In this document: piece by piece, positions 35,501 through 46,100 of the stretch
Position numbering within the stretch: the stretch's first letter is position 1
How the letters are laid out: every line of letters starts with the position of its first letter
DNA from: Aristolochia californica
Lineage: Eukaryota; Streptophyta; Magnoliopsida; Piperales; Aristolochiaceae
DNA: 64,000 nucleotides
Direction of reading: 5' to 3'
NCBI GenBank assembly: GCA_029961685.1
Contig: JARWKL010000015.1
Location: 18,908,801-18,972,800 of the forward strand
Made by a program: the position numbers and the translations under genes
The notes under the pieces: model-generated
Seen by the model: the letters and a program-made list of their open reading frames with translations, nothing else
What the model was told of the DNA's origin: nothing
The model's database searches: none

Positions 35501-37451
35501 CACTGAAATGAATTAGAAAACCTACTTTTCCTTCCGCATCAGATATCCTCCGGCCTTCTCTCTCTCTCCCTCCGACGCTCCATATCGGATCTGGTTCTTT
35601 TCGTATTCAATCTTAATTCTCTCTCCTTTGCCTTCATTTCTCCCCTTTTTCGACGATTCTCTGTCTTTTTGGCACTGCCCTCATTTACTCACGTATGTCG
35701 TTGGAGCCTTGGAAAGGATCCTCTCGTCTCTTCTCTCACATGTTTCAAATTTTGTAATCTATTCATATTTGTGCTAAATGTGTCGACTTATCCAATGTGA
35801 TGCTTGGCATTTATTCAAATGATGTTAATACAAATTTCAACATATTTAACAACTATTACATTTAATTTACCATTACTTGTAATTAATTAAAATATTTTGT
35901 AATCTAAATTAATAAATAATAAATAATAACTTTTTTATGTTGCTTATGAATAGGAACTTTCAATTATTATTTATTAATATAAAATGAAAAATAATAATAT
36001 TATTATTATAGCTTAAAATTAATAATTATAATAACACATACGTAACAACAAATGGCCGACATGGCATTCAAAAGGGGAGGATAGGTGAATTGAGCGATCA
36101 TAGAATTCCTTCATGTGTTACAAGAACGGAGGTAGAAAGGAATGCTAGCGCAAAAATAAAGAGTAAAAATGTGACACACAATAACTTTTAATATAGTTAA
36201 CCAATCATAGCCTACTTCATTCTCAAGTAAGCTGCTTGACATACACTAACCAACCATGAGATTTAATAGAATCCACAACATTACAACAACAATAGATTGC
36301 TTTTTTAAAACTACGAGCAACCACTTGTCTCAATCACCTGAAGTGCACACTGAACCTCAATACAAACATCCCACCAACCGAATATAATAGGAAAAAAGAG
36401 GGAAAATAGCATGGAAATACAAGCTAGTGGATAACTCATTGATTTAACCAATAAAAACACTATTAGACTAACTTGAATGATTTTAGAACTTTGAAGCACT
36501 TATATTCACTATTGCAAGCAATGACATGAAGATATTTATAGTTTTTTACTCTTGGGAGGCTTTTATTTCACTTATTCTTCACAACAACTCTATTCCAACT
36601 TTTGGTGTGAGGTCATGAATTGGCTTCTCGAATCTTCAGCTTTTTTGCTTAATTAGTTGACATAGGTAGCTGAATTATTTGATAAAATGATAATAACTTA
36701 TCACAATTATAAAGCATTAGTATTATACTTTCTAACTACCTATCACAAATTTGTTGCTATCAAAGTAATAGAGAACAATATAATTCGAACATTTGGGCTA
36801 ATAGTTCTTTTTTTTTAATGATGAAAAAACCTTTGGTTTGAAATATAAATAATTAAAGCTCATATCGATAATTTTAGAATTTTTAAAAATTATCAATATG
36901 ACCTTCATATTCCAAAATTCATCAACCATATACAATTAGTCATATAGATCTAACATTGTAACATATGGACTATAAATGTGCCCCCCCTATATGAAAGCTC
37001 TCCTACAAATTATCTAAACAATTTTCTCAATTATCTACCATTTTGGTCATTATCCAAAAAATAGTAGAGAGAGGGAAGGAGAGAAATTCCATTTCACCTT
37101 TGTTTTATTAAGCAATAAATATTAACCAAATAGCTTTCTAGAAAGCTCCACTAGGTTTCTTAATGAAACCATCGTCTATTCTCTCCCCTAAAGCTAAGTT
37201 TTTTTTTCCCCAATTCTCACTTCTCCTCTAGTCTAATGTAATTATGTCATGGAATGAAATGAACAAATCTCCCCTAAAGTAGGTGCTCTACCTAGCTTGT
37301 CTACGATATAAAACATATGTCCCAACACCTTTACCTTCTCCCCACCTTCTTGTCATTATAAAAAAAAATAGACTCATAGGAGAAAAAAAAACTTCCAACA
37401 AACAATTTAATTTAAAGTTAACATTCAATGCACATCAATCCGCACGATCCA
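35501..37451. other. CT-rich leader-like stretch, then AT-rich intergenic DNA
   Basis: 35540-35760 resembles a plant 5' UTR (CT-rich, then ATG at 35696 in ACGTATGTCGTTGGAGCC), but the frame stops after about 20 codons and the DNA becomes AT-rich at once. It may be the severed front of a lost gene or just promoter-like sequence. From 35880 on the DNA is very AT-rich, with no coding signal. Confidence 0.4.
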
Positions 37452-37701
37452 TGACAACGGCTAACCAATACAACTCAACAAATTGATCTGTTAGATGCGG
37501 AAAACTACCACCTACAAGAGTGGACAGAACCACTCTGACACCCACCCCGCCCATTCTTGATCACCTCTCACGGGATTCGAACGCGAGACGTGGCATGCCC
37601 AGCTCTGATACCATGACAGCGGCTAGCCAATACACCCAAAAGACCGATATGTTAGGTGCGAAAAGCTACCGCCTACAAGAGTGGACGGAACCACTCTGAC
37701 A
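37452..37701 (-). mobile_element. complete miniature LTR retrotransposon (TRIM/SMART-like), 250 bp, TSD ATCCA
   Basis: LTRs are 37452-37540 (89 bp) and 37614-37701 (88 bp), both TGACA...CTGACA on the plus strand. The internal region is only 73 bp (37541-37613). On the minus strand the upstream LTR ends in GCTGTCA and is followed at once by TGGTATCAGAGC (37613-37602), a perfect 12-nt primer-binding site for initiator Met-tRNA. GGGCGGGGTGGG abuts the downstream LTR as the polypurine tract. ATCCA flanks both ends (37447-37451 and 37702-37706), a perfect 5-bp duplication. The element has no coding capacity. The internal GTTCGAATCCC also resembles a pol III B box. Confidence 0.93.
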
Positions 37702-39785
37702 ATCCATACACCATAAGACACATAAAAAAAATATCTAGCCATTTATATCATTAAGTGTTCATCTCAAGTTTGTTAGTTCCATGGTTTTGTTGATAACAAT
37801 CATCTTAAAATTTAATTATGTGTGTTAAAAACATTTAATGTAATTATAATACAAAAGAAAGATCTTAGTAGTAAAATTATTCAAATAAGGATGTTATTCA
37901 AACATGTTCCAATAGCAGAAAAGATCAAGTCAAAATAGATCGTTTAAATAAGGGTGTTATTCAGTGAGCTCTCAAATAAGAAAAGATAAGTAGACAAAGG
38001 ATGTTCGATCACAAACATGGTCAAAACGAGAATGCGTAGAAGGTTCTACCAAAAAGACGACCAGTTGCATAGTGTCAACATTATAATGATGTGAAGAAAT
38101 AAAAGGATTCGAAGATGACATAAATTCAAGCAATGAAAAATTTAAAGTGCAATGGAGTAACATAAGGTGTTGCTAAAAGATGGTGTTAAAAAAAAGGTAA
38201 TATTCAAACAAAATGGACAGACGGAATACTGTTGGAATAACGAAGTGTTTGAATATGTGAGTAAATTGAACATTGACTCATGAACAAAAAGTTCTGAAGA
38301 AAAATGGGTGTTGAGACAATAATATTATTTGAATAATCCCTCTTAAGGATAAACTCATTACACTACTTGAATGTTTGAACTATCCTCATGTTTGACTAAC
38401 AACAATCCAAAATACCATGGAGGAAGATTTCAAGTAATGGATCAAGCTCACTTGATCCTCAAATCTTGTAACTAACCTACCACTTTAATTAACGTCTAAT
38501 CTTTTTAGTATTTCCCTAAATCTTTAGCAGTGTTTTGATCAAATCCCTACTAGAGGACAAAATATCACTATTAGCTTTTAGAACATTGAGATTTTGTTTG
38601 TTTAAGTGATTTTGAGTGAAGCCTTTGAAGCAACGGTTGTTATTGTGTTCCAAAATCCTCAAAAGCATCCATTCTCATTCTTGTTGTCTTCTAAGTGAAG
38701 AAAAGAAGAAGAGATTTGTTTTGAGGTGTCATGTTGACTTAATTACATATGTTCTAAAACTTTTGAAATCATTTGATTATCGTTAGTTTGTTTTCTTGAA
38801 GTTATGCTCCTATATTTCGAAATCAACTCGATTTATTTAGCTTTCATAGTTGGCTTGAGTTATTGATTGTTGAATTTCCTTGAGAAAGTATCATAGCAAT
38901 TCCTCGAAATCTTTGATCAAGTTGTGCATTGACTTTAAAATCTCTTCTAAGATGATTTGATCTACTATTTGACTTGGTAGAATCACCTAGAATTGAGTGT
39001 ATTTAATTTTGATTTTGTTACTTCAACCTATTAAAGAGGTAATGTTGAGCGATACCCGTCAACTCTTGCATTATAAATCCATTCAATTAGCTTAGATAAG
39101 TTGAAACTGTAAATCCTTTTGTGGGTCTAGATGAGAGTACCTAACTGTTGCTTACCATAAGTCTAAAAGACGAGCAATAATAGAAACTTGAACCTATGTA
39201 GTCATTTTTTGTAGGTGTCGTTGGGCTAAAAAAAAAACTTTGACGAACAAACACATTGAGAGTGGATAACTAACCTAAATTTGGGTTGTGAACTACTATA
39301 AATTCGTGAGTGCTTGCGATTGATTTGTCTGACTTGAATTTTTGCTTTTGACTGTTTAACAAGTATATTTGGGTGTTATTAAATTAAGGAACTACCATTT
39401 ACATTTGATAAATCTATTGCCTCCCTCCCTTCTAGTGGGCTTTGTGAACAATAGTAGAAGAAGATCAAGACCAAATACTAGTATCTACAATGGGATGTTG
39501 TGATGGTCCAAATGACCATCAGAAGCTTCTCACTTAACATAATCACATTCCGGAGTATGGGTTAAAATTTGAATAGAGGATAATATAAAACAAATAAAAT
39601 TTAACGAGAAGAAAACAATCAAGTTAATGTCCATTTGTGCATTCGAAAGACAAAATACAAAAAAAAATTATTGAAATAAAAAATATGTAAAAGAGTAAAA
39701 ACAATCAAACAATCTAAAAACATTAGCCATGACATGAATATACAATCACCAGGTGTCGATTGATTGATCAATTAGTGAATGAAAG
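37702..39785. other. AT-rich intergenic DNA with unassigned repeat-like sequence
   Basis: No gene is recognisable. Parts (37780-39480) have the look of LTR or leader DNA of old retrotransposons, such as the phrase TTTTGTTGATAACAA, but I could not find paired ends or coding blocks. Confidence 0.4.
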
Positions 39786-40361
39786 CACTAACGAACCTGC
39801 TGATGAGGGCCAAGTATGACATAGCAGACACAGTTCCGTCGTTTCTTGCAAGCACTTTGTACTTGTCCTTCCACGTGAAATTCGTATACTCAAACCCTAG
39901 CATGGCTGCCAACTGCCTTTATACATAGTATATACATAGTAGGCCACATCACATGGGGTCTTCCCCACTGAACATGTTGCCTTTGCCAACAACAAGTTCA
40001 GAAACGTTATCTCGTACACTGATCTCAGGTTCATGAAGAAGAAAATGGGATCCACAACCTTCTAGCCTCGAGTTGTCATTGCATGGAAGAAACCAACCTG
40101 GTAGCTCATGGCCACTGGCACAATACGGTTCGTCAACTCGACGAGAAGGGCGTTGAATGTTAGCAAGAAAGGCACATAGCATGTCATGCCCTTGGACACA
40201 AAATGAGGTCGCCTTTGGCTAAGTGTTGCTTTATCCGCTCTAAATTCACTTTCTAGTCTCAAGTTAGGTGAGCCATTGGAATCATCGGATAGTTTGGAGA
40301 TGGAGTAGGTGATAGTCGGGACCTTACAGCCAAGAACAACAGTTAGCATGACAGGGTCCAA
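39786..40361 (-). pseudogene. sn-glycerol-3-phosphate acyltransferase (GPAT4-8-like) fragment
   Basis: The minus strand reads KVPTITYSISKLS, then FLLTFNALLVELTNRIVPVA, YQVGFFHAMTTRG, a TAG stop where a Trp codon is expected, then [19 protein letters not shown] and [10 protein letters not shown]. After a frameshift it continues as [14 protein letters not shown] and [10 protein letters not shown]. This is the order of blocks in the acyltransferase half of plant sn-2 GPATs, enzymes of cutin and suberin precursor synthesis. One nonsense codon, at least one frameshift and the absence of the N-terminal half make it a pseudogene. The uninterrupted run suggests a processed or exon-2-derived copy. Confidence 0.8.
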
Positions 40362-42570
40362 GATCCTTCATTATCCATACTTTCAGAGAGAGTTTTACAT
40401 GACTCTTATAGAAAGAAGTCTCACACAGAAATAATTAATAATGACATATTCTTATAGGAATTTCATGGAAGAAAGTTTCACATGAATGCCTCTGTTAAAA
40501 ATGTTTTACTTGTATGAATCTTCTATTTATGTTCAATTATTTAATTATTTTAGGAGTTATCTTTAGGAGTTAGACTTTGAGTGTAACTAGAATATAATAG
40601 TTTAATTGTAATTTGATTATACTATTTTTTTTCTATTCTAAATACAGACCCATTGTATTCAATTATGTTCAAGTCAATGAATTATTTCTTTTTTTTTTCA
40701 AAAATTCTACTTAAGACCAAAATATTGTTGCTCTAAAGCAAGCTTTGTTGCAACGAGACCTAGCTCTGAAGCTCAACAAGCACCTAATCAACCTAACACA
40801 ACAACAAAAGCAAAATGTACTTAACCAAAAATAAACAGATTGCGAGATTAAATTCAATTCTTACTAAGCTTTCTCAATACTTCAACCTTGGAGACAAAGG
40901 TTGATATTCCAAAAGAGGTAGAATGCTAAAACTCAATTGTATGTGAAAGCTCACGTGAACCAACCTAGGGGAGGGGTAAAAATTGCAATTTAGGTGACAT
41001 TTATTTTTTAAAAGTTTAAGGGGCAGTAGCTTAAGGGTAAACATGACAATTTGGTTTTGAATTTATTTGGAGAACATTTATTTTTTGAAAGGGAAAATAT
41101 CGTCTTCACCACTCCCAACCATTATGACAGAAGAGACTGTCATCCTTTTATTCATTCTCCAAAACGTCGAGTTCGATATGCTGCCAGATTACTCATAAAA
41201 CTCTTGATGTAGGGGACATGGTCACAATTGAAGAAGCAACACAAGATCTTGAACATAACTTCTTGCAATTGTTTTGTGATATTCCATCCTTAAGGGCAAG
41301 GTTGGTTTTGTAGGATGGATGTAATGATAGAGTCCAAAAATTAATGTAACTAGGAATTTGTTGTTATAAATTCGATAGTAGTAGAAGGGTAAAAAGGAAA
41401 TTTTGTAATGGTGGACTATTGTCTAAATTAAAGGAGTAGTAGACGAGTAAATAAGGATTTATAAAAATGCCAAGATGGCATCAAGCATGCATGAGAGGAT
41501 GTGGGGGTTCTCAAGGGCATTTTGGTCATTCTCATGGCAAAAAATAAGGAAACAATCTCTCTAATTGAGGAAGCTAGGATTAGGAAGTCTTTGATTAAGT
41601 AAATTTAGGATTTGGGATAATATACTTTCCTATATGATGTACTTGGGAAATTAACCCACCTCTCCTCTAGGTAAAAGATTATCCCTTAGTCACCGGACCC
41701 CTTATTACCTTGTACATCCATACTTTTTCTAATAATAACCCAAACCTACTCACAAACCAAAATACTTCTACTTTTACTCTCAATTCAGCCCACTTCTAAA
41801 CCAATAACATGAATCTGATCATTCAAACTACATCCCAAGAAAATAACCATTACTATTTTCCTCCTCATCCCAATTCATATGAATCACCATTATCCTATTC
41901 ACGTACAACTCACCCAACTCTGTCATATTTTCCATCCATCTCAGTTACTCCCTCTCATAAGCAAACAAAATCCTCTCCACCCCCACTGCTACAACCATAA
42001 AACAATTCCCCACACCATGCACCACCAAGCAACTCATTCAGCCACCCACGTCCATGGCGATTCCCACCCTATTTCTTCCACCAAGCAACTCCAAATTTCA
42101 CTCGTAGCAACGACCAAACCCTCACTCTCATGCATTGCGTGAGTATTACCCACCCTCCCTCCTACTCGGCACAACCATCCACTATTGTCCAAGACCAAAA
42201 TATTGTTATTCTAAGCGAAGTTTGGCTGCACTAAAATATGGCTCTCAAGCTCAACCTACATAACAATGAAAACAAAACAAGCTTAATAAGAAACACAAAT
42301 TGAGAGATTGAAGCAAATTCTTACAAAGTTTTCTCAATACCCACGTCCAATTTTATGTGAAAGTATGCATATATCGAGACAAATTGTATTGGGGGGGATC
42401 GACAGCCTAACCTTGTCTGGTCGCTATCTGTTGTACCCCCCCGACTCGTTTGATGCTCTGAAACAGCTAACGGTTAAATGTATAAATACCCTTTTTTTAT
42501 TTTTAAATAAATAAATAATTTTCATTTCCCCCCTTTTTCTACCTTGAGCTTCAAATAACCATTAGCCTCG
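40362..42570. other. intergenic DNA with a diverged direct repeat pair
   Basis: 40716 to about 40960 and 42189 to about 42375 share AAGACCAAAATATTGTT, a CTCAAGCTCAAC-like block, TTCTTAC-AAG-TTTTCTCAATAC and ATGTGAAAG, in the same orientation, about 1.5 kb apart. They could be old LTRs or a segmental duplication. No coding domain lies between them; the ORFs at 41800-42140 are low-complexity Pro/His/Ser frames. Confidence 0.5.
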
Positions 42571-42586
42571 CCCCCCCCCCCCCCCC
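42571..42586. repeat. 16-base poly(C) tract
   Basis: An uninterrupted C run lies in the upstream region of the EBS-like gene. Such runs are uncommon beside the many A/T runs of this window and are prone to sequencing and assembly error. Confidence 0.95.
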
Positions 42587-43170
42587 TGCTCGGTGGGTCC
42601 CACAAAGAGTCCGGCAAAAATGCCTTTACATTCAAACAATAGTTGCATTCGTCGTAATTGACCTGAAATGTTACTGTCTGTGACTGTGAGTGCACGATCA
42701 GTTGAATATCGCATCCATGTAAGTCTATCACATGCACATACATGGATGCGTTTCACTGATGTCATACATGCATGTCGCTATCCGAGGGATTGTGAACTCA
42801 ACGCTTGCAGTCGACGATGCATCATCATGTAAAATGTTTGGTGCGTGCTCCGTCGATGTACTCGATCATGCATCATAACCCTCCCGACGCGAGAAGCGAG
42901 AACTAGCTTCCCCCGTCTCCGTCTCTCGTTGCACTCGTGTCTGCAGAATTAAGCAATTTAGAGAGAGAGAGTGAAAAAAGGGCAATTTTAGAGAGAGAAA
43001 ACTAGGGTTTCTTCCTCGCTCTGGGGTTTGAAAGTTTCAAACTCCGGAACCCTCCCTCTAGCTCTCAGGGAGCGCGATATTGCCGGTTATATCGCTGGGA
43101 TTTTCTTCTTTGTCATCTGGCATTAGGCATTATAGAAGAAGCTAAAGGAAAAAAAGGCTGCTGGTTGAGA
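42587..43170 (+). promoter_or_regulatory. EBS-like gene promoter and 5' UTR
   Basis: The 600 bases upstream of the ATG at 43171 include a GAGAGAGAG block (about 42960-42970), ACTAGGGTTTCTTCC (about 43003) typical of plant leaders, and higher GC than the flank. The transcription start probably lies around 42900-42960. This is inference from composition only. Confidence 0.5.
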
Positions 43171-46100
43171 ATGGCGAAGACAAAGCCCGGCAAAAGGGAT
43201 TTGGATTCCTACACCATCAAAGGGACTAACAAGGTCGTTAGAGGTAAATATTAATCTAATCGCTTTTGTCATTTTGATGTTTATTTTTTCTTTCTCTTTC
43301 TAGAAATGAGCTGTCTATGGCGGTGTTGATGGGTGCAGCGGGCGACTGTGTGTTGATGAGGCCATCCGACTTGGATAAGCCGCCGTACGTGGCAAGAGTG
43401 GAGAAAATTGAGGCGGATAACCGTAACAATGTGAAGGTTAAGGTGAGGTGGTACTACCGCCCCGAAGAGTCAATCGGGGGGAGGAGGCAGTTTCACGGCG
43501 CCAAGGAGCTCTTCCTCTCCGACCATTACGATGTGCAGAGTGCGCATACGATAGAGGGTAAGTGCATTGTACACTCCTTCAAGAACTATACTAAGCTGGA
43601 GAATGTTGGCGCCGAGGACTACTTTTGCCGGTTCGAGTACAAGGCGGCTACTGGGGGTTTCACGCCGGACCGTGTCGCTGTGTGAGTATGCTAGCTGGTT
43701 TTAGCTCTGGTTGAGTTGTGTTTTTGTTTACTAATCATTGATTTTTTTTTTCTTTTTATCGTGTTTGAAGATATTGCAAATGTGAGATGCCCTATAATCC
43801 AGACGACCTCATGGTTCAGTGCGAAGGGTGCAAGGACTGGTAAGAATTTTTTGGGAACTTTCCTTCTATCCCCTGTTGTTTCTAGTAACGGTGTGGTGCT
43901 TTTTATGTCCTCCATAAAGTGCTCTGATCATTTTCTTATTGAATACTTTTTTTATGCGTTTCCACTTCCCTGGGTTTCTTTCTTTCATGGTATAATGTAT
44001 CTTAAGGCATAACCTAAGAAGATTTTTTTTTTTTTTTTCAGCAATACCAGTCTTGTTTATCTGTTTCATTTATTTCATGTTGCATTCTTGAGTTTTTCAA
44101 TCCTTTTGATAAAATGCAAAACCTTGGCATCAAATTGAAGAAGCACAATGTTCCCTCAATACTTACGGACTAAACTTAGTTTCTTTGTGGTATTAGTTAC
44201 TTACTCGAGCAACTTCATATGCTCTGGGTGTTGATTTAAAAATGACACTTATTTAGAGTAGGTGGACTTCTTATGGATTAGCTTATGATTTGAATATGTG
44301 AGTTTTAGTGGGTTAATACAGCAGGAGATCTATTTAAAGTAGGACAGCAGTTTTACTTAAAATTGATTGTAATGATACTCTTATTCTTTTGATTACTGAA
44401 GTAGTATTTACCTCTTCTCTTGTTCCTTTACGCTGAAATGTTTTTATCTCTGTTTTGAACTTGGGAATATTGCTTTGAAGTAGACTTATTGATGCTCTTT
44501 TGTCTTTTAATGTTTTTGGTTGTGTATTGATGCCAGTAAGCCATTTCTGTACCGTATACATTGCTCCCTGATTGCATAGGAATTGAAGAAAATGATCGTC
44601 TACTTTCTTTTGAGTTCTACCAAGTTTAGATCTAAGCATTAGAGTATACAATTTTGCATACATATCCTACCTCATTGACCTACATAAAATGCTTATGTGG
44701 TGAACTGTATTGTATTCAACACTTGATTAACAGCTTAGAAAAATTTTTGTTGTAATGAACATCCCCATGATTAAGTTTCATAAAAGATGTTGTGCAATCA
44801 AAGGAAATATTATATATTTATTTAAGATATGCCAAGTTTCAAATGTTTTGAATTTAAAAAACGAACAATAATGCCAGGAAAAATTGAAATGTAGGACTTT
44901 TAGACAGTTGGATAACATCACTTAATTTAGCAAGTAAGCAAAATTACCAGACATGACTTGATGTCTGGTAAAGTATCCTCTTTCTTCAAATAGAAGATGA
45001 CTGTTTAAAACCATTGGTAGTAGTAACCAGATGGTTGTCAGTACCAAGGGGAAGTTGTTATTCAACAGTCTGTAGACTGAAGCTAATTCTTTTTCCGGTT
45101 ACTATATTTTAAGAAGTTCTCTTATTCTGATTCGGATCTAAGTATACCAAAATTTCATTTTTTTTTTGTCAAGTATTTTAACATGTATGGTTGGAGCTAG
45201 AAGATGATCTCCAAATTAATATTTCTGTGTCATGGCAGAAAATGTTTCTCTGTGGCTCAGTGGTGTCATGGGGGGTTTTTAGTGTGAGGTCCTGAGTTCA
45301 AGTCTCATCGAGGAGTAAGAGTGTGTGAGAGTGTACTTACCATCCAAAAAAAAAAAAAAAAACTAAAAGCTTAGTGTTCAACTTATATATTCAACTCTTT
45401 AGCTTCCTTGCCTTTTTAATTTGTGATGTTGTACCTTATGGGAAGCATCATACTTAGTGGCTTCGACTATGATCATAAACTTATCTCTTACAGCTTGGGA
45501 AATATACTAGTTGTGCTCCTTTATTTAATAAGGTAAACTGAGTTTACTTTGCTGAGGAGGAATTTGACATTAGGTTGGTCGTGAAGATGAGAAAGGGTTA
45601 TGTAGTGAGCTCAAATGATCGCATTGGTGTGCAGGTCTTACACAAGTGTTGGCTAATTATGGTGTTTGCTCCAAGACCTTTGGTTCTCTGGGTTTTGCAG
45701 GAGCTAATGTTCTCGTGAAATGGATCATGGAGGCAAAGAGTTCCATGGAAGGGAATTATGATAATGGGCTATGCTCAAGTTGATTGATCAGTGAATAAAC
45801 TGGATGACAGGAAAGAGAAAACAGTCAGAACTTTTGACTGTGCAGATTGCCTTTTTGAGATATGAAACTGCAGCTGTGAGTTTGTATTTGATTCCTTTTA
45901 AGCAAATGGAAGGTACACGCTTATAGGAAACAGTTGAGAAATAGATAAAAAACAGTTGAGTAACTTTTATTAAACATTCAGGAAATGAGAAAAAAATGAT
46001 TAGAGCTTAAAAGAAACGGACATGAATCTGATAAGAAACATGTATTTGCTTCTATGACATATTATTTAAAGTAATTTCTTTTCAAAAAACAATTTAGAGA

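Noticed and set aside
37541..37613. possible tRNA gene (A-box- and B-box-like motifs)
   Set aside because: No acceptor stem or cloverleaf can be drawn, and its position between two LTRs with TSDs shows it is a primer-binding site plus a short interior.
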